From assembly GCA_046729895.1 (NCBI GenBank), contig JBKPHP010000058.1, positions 1-15,265 on the forward strand: a DNA stretch of 15,265 nucleotides. Direction: 5' to 3'. Shown here piece after piece: positions 1 to 5,586 of this stretch. The DNA comes from DASXBA01 sp046729895. Its GTDB lineage: Bacteria; Actinomycetota; Thermoleophilia; Solirubrobacterales; Thermoleophilaceae. The notes under the pieces were generated by a model. It had not been told where the DNA came from. It searched no databases and saw nothing but the letters and a program-made list of their open reading frames with translations. The translations under genes and the position numbers were made by a program. Position 1 is the first letter of the stretch. The number at the start of each line of letters is the position of its first letter.

Positions 1-1
1 G

Positions 2-124
2 CGACGGCCGCGCACCCGCTACCTCGTGACCCCGTCAGCCCGGCTCGCCCTCACCCAGCGGAAGCTGCTCACCGACCGCATGTGGGACCGCATGGTCGGC
101 ACGCAGTTCCCTCGTCCGCAGTAG
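2..124 (+). CDS. C-terminal fragment of a short-chain dehydrogenase/reductase
   Basis: Partial gene entering from the left edge; its 5' part lies outside the window. The 40 readable codons end in TAG at 122-124. The peptide contains TRYLVTPSARLALTQRKLLT followed by RMWDRMVGTQFPRP. This matches the C-terminal tail seen in many actinobacterial classical SDR proteins, where a basic stretch, an Arg-Leu-rich helix and a final Trp-Asp...Phe-Pro-Arg ending follow the Rossmann fold. The cofactor and catalytic motifs are not in the window, so the family call rests on tail resemblance only. An AGGAGGAG sequence directly follows the stop, so the next plus-strand ORFs probably share its transcript. Confidence 0.55.
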   Translation, partial: RRPRTRYLVTPSARLALTQRKLLTDRMWDRMVGTQFPRPQ

Positions 125-156
125 GAGGAGCCGCCCATGGAGGCGACTACGACGCG

Positions 157-282
157 ATGCCGAATCTCGACGACCTCGCCGGATACCTCGAGGAGGAGCT
201 CGAGGCGCTGCTGGAGGCCGCCGGGATCGCGCCGAAGCGCCCGGCGCGAGAGAATGCCGGCGGTCCGGAGCCACTGAGCTAG
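157..282 (+). CDS. Small acidic protein, function unknown
   Basis: A 41-residue ORF starting at ATG 157 and ending in TAG at 280-282. The peptide begins MPNLDDLAGYLEEELEALLE, a strongly acidic, Leu-rich segment predicted to be one amphipathic helix, then becomes Pro/Arg-rich. The frame has the residue balance of a real protein. The competing frame from ATG 137, which has the better-spaced GGAGGAG upstream, gives an Arg/Ser-rich sequence typical of a wrong frame. A GGAGG at 139-143 lies about 13 bases before ATG 157, a little far. The stop codon merges into the strong Shine-Dalgarno of the SCP2 gene, which suggests co-translation. I do not recognise a family. Confidence 0.45.
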   Translation: MPNLDDLAGYLEEELEALLEAAGIAPKRPARENAGGPEPLS

Positions 283-291
283 GAGGAGGGG
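283..291 (+). promoter_or_regulatory. Strong Shine-Dalgarno deciding a TTG start
   Basis: An uninterrupted purine tract, GGAGGAGGG, begins inside the TAG stop of the preceding small ORF and lies 6-8 bases before TTG 297. It is the best ribosome binding site in the left part of the window and is the reason for choosing the TTG start of the SCP2 protein. Confidence 0.7.
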
Positions 292-296
292 TCCAC

Positions 297-716
297 TTGG
301 CCTACTTCAAGGACGCGGACGAGGTCTACCGCTACATCGGCAAGCTGTTCGAGGATCTCGCCCAGGACGAGGAGCTCGCGCCCAAGTTCCGCAAGGCCAA
401 CACGATCGTGCAGTACCAGTACCGCGAGCCTGACTCGACCATCACGGTGAAGCTGATCGAGGGCGAGGACGGCCGTGTCGACCTTGGCGAGACGAGCATG
501 GAGCCCGAGGTGGTCATGTCGATGGAGGCGGACACGGCCCACCGGTTCTGGCTCGGCAACGTCAACGTGACCGTGGCGCTGGCCCGCGGCCAGATGAAGG
601 CCAGGGGTCCCGTGGCGAAGATCCTCAAGCTCGTCCCGCTGGTGAAACCGGTCTTCCCGCGTTACCGGCGGATGCTCGAGGAGGCGGACAGGAAGGACCT
701 GCTGGAAGCGGCCTGA
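297..716 (+). CDS. SCP2 sterol-binding domain protein
   Basis: A 139-residue protein made almost entirely of one SCP2-type lipid-binding domain (about residues 5-120). Supporting features are the N-terminal helix DEVYRYIGKLFEDLA, the beta-sheet core with repeated charged strands (IVQYQYREPDSTITVKL), the EPEVVMSMEADTAHRFWLG segment and the ARGQMKARGPVAKILKLVP segment, which corresponds to the conserved G-x-(L/M)-K-hydrophobic-G turn of the family. Members bind or transfer sterols, fatty acids or acyl-CoAs in a hydrophobic tunnel, and many bacterial ones have no known ligand. It is probably cytosolic, as no signal peptide is visible. It starts with TTG behind a strong ribosome site, and its TGA overlaps the ATG of a 31-codon ORF. 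The location between dehydrogenases fits lipid or hydrophobic alcohol metabolism, but the substrate is unknown. Confidence 0.85.
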   Translation: MAYFKDADEVYRYIGKLFEDLAQDEELAPKFRKANTIVQYQYREPDSTITVKLIEGEDGRVDLGETSMEPEVVMSMEADTAHRFWLGNVNVTVALARGQMKARGPVAKILKLVPLVKPVFPRYRRMLEEADRKDLLEAA

Positions 717-811
717 TGAAGGCGATCGTGGCGGACCCGAACCGCCGTCTCGGGGCCGCGTGTCCCCACGATGGCCGGCTCGCGTGCGCAGACATGCCCG
801 CAGATCGGTGA
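716..811 (+). CDS. Possible 31-residue linker ORF
   Basis: ATG 716 overlaps the TGA of the SCP2 gene (TGATG, 714-718), and the TGA of this ORF at 809-811 overlaps the ATG 811 of the alcohol dehydrogenase (TGATG, 809-813). The peptide starts MKAIVADPNRRLGAA and contains two Cys. The opening MKAIV resembles the first strand of zinc-type alcohol dehydrogenases, but 31 residues cannot form that fold. It may simply be a coupling device that carries ribosomes to the dehydrogenase start, which has no Shine-Dalgarno of its own, or it may be chance. I do not recognise a family. Confidence 0.3.
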   Translation: MKAIVADPNRRLGAACPHDGRLACADMPADR

Positions 812-1977
812 TGGCGTACTTCAAGGACTTCTTCCAGTACGCCGGCACGACGCGGGTAATCGCCGGCCGGGACCTGCTGGGTTCCACCGGCTTCGAGTTC
901 CAGAAGGAGGGGGCGCATCGCGTCTTCGTCGTGACCGACCAGGTGATCCGCGGTACCGGGCTCGTGGAGAAGGTAGAGGCGGGCCTGGGCGATGGCGGCC
1001 TGGAGCTCGCCGGCGTGTTCGACGAGGTCCCGCAGGACTCCTCGACCGAGGTGGTCGACCGCTGCGGCGCGGCGGCGAGGGAGGCGGGTGCCGACTCGTT
1101 CCTTGCGGTGGGCGGGGGCTCCGTGATGGACACGGCAAAGGTGGCGGACGCCGTCTTCACGCATGGGGGCACGGCGCGCGAGCAGGAGGGTTTCCTTCTC
1201 ATGCCGCGCCAGGACGACGGCATGGGGCGGCCGCTCGACATCGCTCCCCTCGCCTGCATCCCCACCACCGCCGGCACCGGCTCCGAGGTGTCGATGGCGG
1301 CCGTGATCAGGGACCCGGATCAGAAGGTCAAGCTGGAGATCGCGGATTTCCCGCTCTTCCCCCGTCTCGCGATCCTGGATCCCGACTCCACGCGCACCCT
1401 CCCGCCGCAGGTGGCCGCGGCGACAGGCATGGATGCCATGACCCACGCCGTGGAGGGCTATGTGTCGGTCGACTGGAACCCCCTCCAGGACGCGCGCTCA
1501 CTCCAGGCGCTGCGGATGATCCGCGACAACCTGCAGCGCGCGGTGGAGACGCCCGAGAACGACGACGCACGCGGCAACATGCTGGTCGCGGCCTCGATTG
1601 CGATCACGATCTCGCTCGGCTCCGTGCACGCCATGTCACATTCCGCCGGCGCCCACTTCGGCGTGCCGCACGGCGTGGCCAACGCGATCCACCTGCCGCA
1701 CGTGATCCGCTTCAACGCCGAGGCGAACGCGGACGTCGCCGACCGCTACGGGGACATCGCCGAGATCTTCGACCTGGACGGCGCCGAGGCCCTTGCTGAG
1801 CGCGTCGCGGACCTGGTCGGCCGCATGGGCCTGCCCACTCGGCTATCCCAGGTGGGGGTGCCCGAGGAGGCCATCCCGGCGCTCGTAGAGGGAGCCATGG
1901 GCGACGGCACGACATTGCTCAACCCCCGCGAGCCCTCCGAGGAGGACTACGCGGAGCTCTACAGGCAGGCGCTGTAG
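811..1977 (+). CDS. Iron-containing alcohol dehydrogenase
   Basis: A 388-residue member of the group III Fe-ADH family, which oxidises or reduces alcohols and aldehydes with NAD(P) in the cytosol; usual length is 380-390. The nucleotide-binding motif GGGSVMDTAK is at residues 101-110, and PTTAGTGSEVS follows at 151-161. The four expected metal ligands are present: Asp208 and His212 in GMDAMTHAVEGYVS, His273 in SVHAMSHSAGAHFG, and His287 in VPHGVAN. I chose ATG 811 because the family-like N-terminus (MAYFKDFFQYAGTTRV) begins there; an in-frame GTG sits just before it at 808, and a longer start at 760 adds only Arg-rich shadow sequence. There is no clear ribosome site, but the ATG overlaps a stop codon, so coupling is plausible. 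The substrate cannot be told. Its first six residues, MAYFKD, equal those of the SCP2 protein upstream. Confidence 0.93.
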   Translation: MAYFKDFFQYAGTTRVIAGRDLLGSTGFEFQKEGAHRVFVVTDQVIRGTGLVEKVEAGLGDGGLELAGVFDEVPQDSSTEVVDRCGAAAREAGADSFLAVGGGSVMDTAKVADAVFTHGGTAREQEGFLLMPRQDDGMGRPLDIAPLACIPTTAGTGSEVSMAAVIRDPDQKVKLEIADFPLFPRLAILDPDSTRTLPPQVAAATGMDAMTHAVEGYVSVDWNPLQDARSLQALRMIRDNLQRAVETPENDDARGNMLVAASIAITISLGSVHAMSHSAGAHFGVPHGVANAIHLPHVIRFNAEANADVADRYGDIAEIFDLDGAEALAERVADLVGRMGLPTRLSQVGVPEEAIPALVEGAMGDGTTLLNPREPSEEDYAELYRQAL

Positions 1978-1991
1978 TTCCGGTCCGGGAA

Positions 1992-2017
1992 GGCGCCGGA
2001 GGCGCCACGGGGGTGGC
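1992..2017. terminator. Hairpins between convergent genes, possible bidirectional terminator
   Basis: The 49-bp space between the alcohol dehydrogenase and the oppositely oriented zinc-ribbon gene holds two overlapping stems. GGCGCC-GGA-GGCGCC spans 1992-2006 and GCCAC-GGGG-GTGGC spans 2004-2017. Neither is followed by a T run, so this is a GC-only terminator candidate, as is common in high-GC actinobacteria. Confidence 0.35.
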
Positions 2018-2026
2018 CTGGGCGGG

Positions 2027-2224
2027 CTAAACCAGCGGGACCTTGATTCGCTCCTGCTCCAGCCTGAGCTGGCGCTCCACCTCCGCCTTGAGGTCGTCGG
2101 CCGTGAGCGCCCTGAACTCGCAGGTAAGCATCAGAGGCAGGTCGCAGTCAGGACAACGACCCGGGTCGCACGCCATGCCCAGCCCCACCGTGTAGCTGCA
2201 CTGTGGGCAGGTGACTCGATCCAT
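2027..2224 (-). CDS. Small zinc-ribbon protein
   Basis: A 65-residue protein whose first half is a zinc ribbon: the CPQC knuckle (Cys6, Cys9) pairs with CPDC (Cys24, Cys27), with extra Cys at 19 and 35. The second half is a charged helix (DDLKAEVERQLRLEQERI). Such proteins bind structural zinc and often mediate nucleic-acid or protein contacts, but no specific role can be given. The start at ATG 2224 places the first knuckle at residue 6. An in-frame TTG at 2263, directly after the epimerase stop codon, would add 13 residues and has an AGAGAGG only three bases upstream, so it is less likely. It follows the SDR gene on the minus strand with a 39-base gap and is probably in the same operon. Confidence 0.65.
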   Translation of the reverse strand: MDRVTCPQCSYTVGLGMACDPGRCPDCDLPLMLTCEFRALTADDLKAEVERQLRLEQERIKVPLV

Positions 2225-2263
2225 CTCGTCTGCTTTTTCACTACCCCGGATCGAAATAAGCAA

Positions 2264-3283
2264 TCACCTCTCTGGCGACCGCCCCCGATAGGCCTCCACG
2301 GTCGCGCGCAGGGTCGCCTTGGCGGTGTGCCTGGGCCGCCAGCCGAGCTCCTTGCGCGCGCGGTCGGTCTTCATCAGCACGGGCTTGCGCAGGGAGTGCA
2401 GCCATGACACGGAGTCCGGGGCGAGGGGAAGCCGGGTGACCATTTCCGCGGCCGCATCCAGCGCTGCGCCCGGCACCGGCACGGCGTACCAGCCCAGGGC
2501 ATCGGCCAGATCGGTCAGCGTGAGCACGCCCGTTGCCGCCAGGTTGTAGGGCCCGGGCTCGCCCTTGCCGGCCACGCCGGCCATGAAGGCGGCGGCCACG
2601 TCGTCCTCGTGCACGAGCTGAAACCGCGTGCCGGGATCGGGGATCACCGGCTTCAACACCGGCACCGAGGCGAGAAGCTGCCGCGCCGGCTCGGGCATCG
2701 CGTCCGACAGCCGGTAGTAGGGGATCTCCTCGAGCAGCGTCTGCGCTCTCGGGCCGGCGACCACGCAGGGCCGAAACGCGTAGGCGACGGTCTTCCGCCG
2801 GCGCCGCAGCGCTTCACCGAGGACCCGTTCCACCTCGGCCTTCTGCTGGGAATAGGGGTGCTGCGGCGACCCGCGGGCGGGAATCTCCTCGCTCAGCCAG
2901 TCCGGGTTGTCCTCGTGGAAGCCATAGGCCGCCACGCTCGATGCATAGAGGATGCGCTCTACGCCGGCGTCCGCCGCCGCCTGGAAGACCCGTCGCGAAC
3001 CCTCGACGTTTAGCTCCCGGGTGGCGTCGCCAGCCGTCAGGATCGCGAAGGCGAGGTGGATCACCACGTCCGCGCCCTTCACGAGCTCTCGGACGCTCGA
3101 ATCGTCGGTCACGTCGCCGCGCCGGTACTCCGTCTTCTTCCAACCGAGCTCACCGGGGTCGAAGGGCCGCCTCGCCATCCCAACCACTCGCTCGACGCGT
3201 CGCGACCGCTCGAGCGCCGAGACGATCGCGAGCCCGAGGTCGCCGGTCGGACCGGTCACAGCGACGCTCAGCTCGCCGGGCAT
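2264..3283 (-). CDS. NAD(P)-dependent epimerase/dehydratase-like extended SDR
   Basis: A 339-residue extended short-chain dehydrogenase. The Rossmann motif TGPTGDLG is at residues 10-17 (TGxxGxxG class). A GDVTDDSSV segment follows, typical of the adenine-contacting Asp loop. ASS at 114-116 and YSQQK (Tyr144, Lys148) supply the Ser-Tyr-Lys catalytic set. The C-terminal half carries the substrate domain, ending in ELGWRPRHT, a signature of sugar-nucleotide epimerases and related enzymes. Relatives act on NDP-sugars, hydroxysteroids or flavonoid-like compounds, and the substrate here is not evident. ATG 3283 starts just before the Rossmann strand; no strong ribosome site is seen, but a weak TAGAAA box lies six bases upstream. 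The stop TGA abuts the region of the zinc-ribbon start. Confidence 0.85.
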   Translation of the reverse strand: MPGELSVAVTGPTGDLGLAIVSALERSRRVERVVGMARRPFDPGELGWKKTEYRRGDVTDDSSVRELVKGADVVIHLAFAILTAGDATRELNVEGSRRVFQAAADAGVERILYASSVAAYGFHEDNPDWLSEEIPARGSPQHPYSQQKAEVERVLGEALRRRRKTVAYAFRPCVVAGPRAQTLLEEIPYYRLSDAMPEPARQLLASVPVLKPVIPDPGTRFQLVHEDDVAAAFMAGVAGKGEPGPYNLAATGVLTLTDLADALGWYAVPVPGAALDAAAEMVTRLPLAPDSVSWLHSLRKPVLMKTDRARKELGWRPRHTAKATLRATVEAYRGRSPER

Positions 3284-3348
3284 GGAGGCTTTCTAGCGGA
3301 TCGCCCCACTGCCGGCTCCACGGGCGCGCTCGCCTACAAAGGGATCCC

Positions 3349-3367
3349 GCACCCCCAGGAGGGGTGC
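3349..3367. terminator. Hairpin between Nudix and SDR genes
   Basis: A perfect 7-bp stem, GCACCCC-CAGGA-GGGGTGC, in the 126-bp gap between two minus-strand genes. On the minus strand it would follow the Nudix stop codon by about 40 bases. Only a short TTT follows, so termination is possible but not certain. The rest of this gap shows nothing I can interpret beyond a GGGATCCC palindrome at 3341-3348. Confidence 0.35.
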
Positions 3368-3409
3368 AAAGTGCCGTTCTAGGCGAAGCGCCCGCTCCGG
3401 TTTCCCCAC

Positions 3410-4027
3410 TCAGCCCTCGTAGCCGGGGTCGCCGGGGAGCACCACCCGCGCCACGCCGCCCTCTTCGAGCACCCGCGGCTCGACCGGCATCACCCTCCGG
3501 GCCCGAGCGCCCTCGAGCGCGGAGGCCACCGAGTCGAACGCGGCGAGCAGCTCCAGGTGCTTGATCGTCGGGAATACCAGGGTCAGCTCGCCGCGCGTAT
3601 AGGCCGCCAGGGCGTCGCTCGGCCGCATCCAGCGGGCGTCGACGCACTCCGTTCCATCGGGAATCGGCCGCGCCCCCTCGGGGGCGCTCGACAGGAAGAA
3701 CCAGGTGTCGAACCTCACCTTCACCTGGGCAGGAGTGATCCAGCGGGAGAACGACTCGACCCGCGCATCCGCCGGAAGCCGGATGCGGGCCTCCTCATAG
3801 AGCTCGCGAACCGCGGCGGCGGCTGGCCCTTCGGCATCGCCCTGGACGGCACCCCCCGGGAACACCCAGGCGCCGCCCATGAAGCGCTGCTCCGGATTCC
3901 GCTCGACGAGCAGCACCTCGGGGCCATCCGGCCCATCACGCAGCAGGATCAGCGAGGCGGCCGGGCGCGCCTCCGTGACCTCGCCCCGGTTCAGCTCCTC
4001 CCCGGGCGGCGGAGGGTCATAGCGCAC
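3410..4027 (-). CDS. Nudix hydrolase (NUDT19/NUDT7-like group)
   Basis: A 205-residue Nudix-fold pyrophosphatase. After a Pro-rich N-terminus the fold begins at about residue 20 (RPAASLILLRDG). FMGGAWVFPGGAV at 49-61 leads into the Nudix box at 58-82, with the catalytic core REL-Y-EE at 74-79. The box departs from GX5EX7REUXEEXGU in two ways: six residues separate the Gly from the first Glu (Glu66), and the last Gly is replaced by Ala80. The FMGGAWVFPGG context and the C-terminal WMRPSDALAAY...PTIKHLELL layout resemble the actinobacterial relatives of peroxisomal CoA/acyl-CoA diphosphatases, so an acyl-CoA or nucleotide-sugar diphosphate substrate is possible but unproven. The start is GTG 4027, with no Shine-Dalgarno; a TAGGCT box lies six bases upstream, suggesting a leaderless message. 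Divergent from rubredoxin. Confidence 0.85.
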   Translation of the reverse strand: MRYDPPPPGEELNRGEVTEARPAASLILLRDGPDGPEVLLVERNPEQRFMGGAWVFPGGAVQGDAEGPAAAAVRELYEEARIRLPADARVESFSRWITPAQVKVRFDTWFFLSSAPEGARPIPDGTECVDARWMRPSDALAAYTRGELTLVFPTIKHLELLAAFDSVASALEGARARRVMPVEPRVLEEGGVARVVLPGDPGYEG

Positions 4028-4073
4028 GCGGTCAGCCTAACCCGTCCGCTGGCGGCCGCTACCCTTCGCGCGC
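4028..4073. promoter_or_regulatory. Divergent promoter region, both sides leaderless-like
   Basis: In the 46 bp between the Nudix and rubredoxin GTG codons, a minus-strand TAGGCT (4039-4034) lies 6 bases before GTG 4027, and a plus-strand TACCCT (4060-4065) lies 8 bases before GTG 4074. A -10 box that close to the start codon puts the transcription start at or near the first codon base. No Shine-Dalgarno is present on either side. No good -35 box is visible. Confidence 0.45.
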
Positions 4074-4256
4074 GTGAGCGAGGCGGCGACGAAACAGCAA
4101 TACATCTGCACCTCCTGCGGGTTCATCTACGACCCGGAGGAGGGTGATCCCGACGGCGGCATCCCGCCCGGCACACCCTTCGAAGACATCCCGGACGACT
4201 GGTTCTGCCCCGTCTGCGGGGCGCGAAAGAAGGACTTCGAGCTCCACGAGGGCTGA
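4074..4256 (+). CDS. Rubredoxin
   Basis: A 60-residue one-electron carrier with a single Fe(Cys)4 site. The first knuckle is CTSCG (Cys12, Cys15) and the second CPVCG (Cys45, Cys48). The aromatic and loop residues typical of the fold are present: YIC at 10-12, YDPEEGDPDGGIPPGT at 19-34 and the DDWFCP segment. The length is normal for a bacterial rubredoxin with a short N-terminal extension. It likely passes electrons to an oxygenase, hydroxylase or oxygen-stress reductase; no such partner is adjacent, and a link to the nearby biotin genes would be speculation. The start is GTG 4074 behind a TACCCT box. It converges on bioA with only eight bases between stop codons. Confidence 0.95.
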   Translation: MSEAATKQQYICTSCGFIYDPEEGDPDGGIPPGTPFEDIPDDWFCPVCGARKKDFELHEG

Positions 4257-4264
4257 CGGAACAC

Positions 4265-5554
4265 TCAGGCCGCACGGGACAGCGCGGCCGCCGAGGTGGC
4301 CGCTTCGATCGCGTCGTCGGTGATCGACACCAGCCGTCGCAGCTCCGGCTCCGAGATCGCGAGCGGGGGCACCAGGACCACCACGTCGCCCAGCGGTCGG
4401 ATGATCGCGCCGCGGGCACGCGCCTCGAGGGTCACGCGGTGGCCCATGCGAAGCTCGAGCGGGAAGCCGCCCAGCTCGATGCCCGTCATGAAGCCACACC
4501 GGCGGACCTCCGTCACGGCGGGACGCGCCGCCAGCCGCGCGAGCAGCTCGCCTAGCAGCTCGATCTTCGGGCCCAGGCGCTCCAGCGTGTGCTCCTCCTC
4601 GAACACCTCGAGCGAGGCGAGCGCGGCCGCGCAGGCAAGGGGGTTGCCCGTATAGGTGTGGCCGTGGAAGAAGGTCTTTAGCTCCTCGAACTCGCCGAGG
4701 AAGCACTCGTAGATTCGCTCGCTCGCGAGCGTCGCAGCCAGCGGCAGGTAGCCGCCCGTGATGCCCTTCGCCAGGCACAGGAGGTCGGGCGCGACGTCCT
4801 CCTGCTCGCAGGCGAACATGGTCCCGGTGCGGCCGAAGCCCGTGGCGACCTCGTCGAGGATCAGCAGCACGTTGTGGCGATCGCAGAGCTCACGCACCTG
4901 CCGCAGGTAGCCGGCCGGGTGGACCAGCATCCCGGCCGCGCCCTGCACGAGCGGCTCCATGATCACCGCGGCCACCTCCCCGGCGTGCTGGGCGAGCAGC
5001 CGCTCCAGCTCGCCGGCGTCGCCCGGCTCGGCCTTGAGGGTGTCGAAGAGGAGCGGGCGGTAGAGCGAGTGGAAGAGGTCGATGCCGCCTACCGACACCG
5101 AGCCGATCGTGTCCCCGTGGTAGGCACCGTGGAGGGCGACAAAGCGGGTGCGACCGGGCTCGCCTCGCTGGTGCCAGTACTGGAAGGCCATCTTGAGGGC
5201 CACCTCCGCCGACGTGGCGCCCGAGTCCGAATAGAAGCAGCGCGTCAGCCCGGGCGGCGCGATCTCCGCCAGACGGCGGGCGAGCTCGATGGCTGCCGGA
5301 TGGCTGAGCCCGAGCATCGTCGAATGGGCGACGCGCCCGAGCTGGGCGCGGACCGCGGCGTCGATGCGCGGGTGCCGGTGCCCGTGGACGTTGCACCAGA
5401 GTGACGAGACGCCGTCGATGTAGCGGCGTCCGCGCGCGTCGACCAGCTCCGTGCCCTCGGCGAGCTCGATGATCAGCGGCTCCTCCTGCTCCCAGCCGCG
5501 CTGCTGCGTGAACGGATGCCAGAGGAAGGCGCGGTCCGCCGAGACCGGATCCAC
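4265..5554 (-). CDS. bioA: Adenosylmethionine-8-amino-7-oxononanoate aminotransferase (DAPA synthase)
   Basis: A 429-residue class III PLP aminotransferase that converts KAPA to DAPA, using S-adenosylmethionine as amino donor in the family. The BioA-type N-terminus is clear: WHPFTQQ at residues 12-18, then DGVSSLWCNVHGHRHP at 47-62. Other marks are YSDSGATSAEVALKMAFQYW for phosphate binding, HGAYHGDTIG (142-151), LDEVATGFGRTG (233-244) with the PLP-pyridine Asp234, and LAKGITGGYLPL with the Schiff-base Lys263. GHTYTGNPLACAAALAS follows. The length is normal. The start is GTG 5554, eight bases after a TAGGGT box and without a Shine-Dalgarno. It stands apart from bioBFD by about 3.6 kb but on the same strand, and is transcribed divergently from the spermidine-synthase-like gene. 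Confidence 0.95.
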   Translation of the reverse strand: MDPVSADRAFLWHPFTQQRGWEQEEPLIIELAEGTELVDARGRRYIDGVSSLWCNVHGHRHPRIDAAVRAQLGRVAHSTMLGLSHPAAIELARRLAEIAPPGLTRCFYSDSGATSAEVALKMAFQYWHQRGEPGRTRFVALHGAYHGDTIGSVSVGGIDLFHSLYRPLLFDTLKAEPGDAGELERLLAQHAGEVAAVIMEPLVQGAAGMLVHPAGYLRQVRELCDRHNVLLILDEVATGFGRTGTMFACEQEDVAPDLLCLAKGITGGYLPLAATLASERIYECFLGEFEELKTFFHGHTYTGNPLACAAALASLEVFEEEHTLERLGPKIELLGELLARLAARPAVTEVRRCGFMTGIELGGFPLELRMGHRVTLEARARGAIIRPLGDVVVLVPPLAISEPELRRLVSITDDAIEAATSAAALSRAA

Positions 5555-5586
5555 GGCGGCCGACCCTAGCTATCGTCCAGGTCGGA
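5555..5586. promoter_or_regulatory. Compact divergent promoter of bioA and the SpeE-like gene
   Basis: Only 32 bp separate the two starts. On the minus strand TAGGGT (5568-5563) lies eight bases before the bioA GTG. On the plus strand TAGCTATCGT (5567-5576) offers overlapping -10 boxes ending 10-14 bases before ATG 5587. The two boxes share bases, so transcription in the two directions may compete. Confidence 0.4.

Noticed and set aside
760..810. Longer N-terminus for the alcohol dehydrogenase starting at 760
   Set aside because: It adds an Arg-rich stretch with no family match, while MAYFKDFFQYAG from 811 fits the usual length and start of the family.
279..1446. Long minus-strand open frames opposite the SCP2 and alcohol dehydrogenase genes
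   Set aside because: They are Arg/Pro/His-rich without any domain, and they lie opposite two clearly recognisable proteins; long antisense frames are expected at this GC content.
3341..3348. GGGATCCC palindrome as an operator
   Set aside because: An 8-bp palindrome is common at this base composition and has no promoter element next to it.
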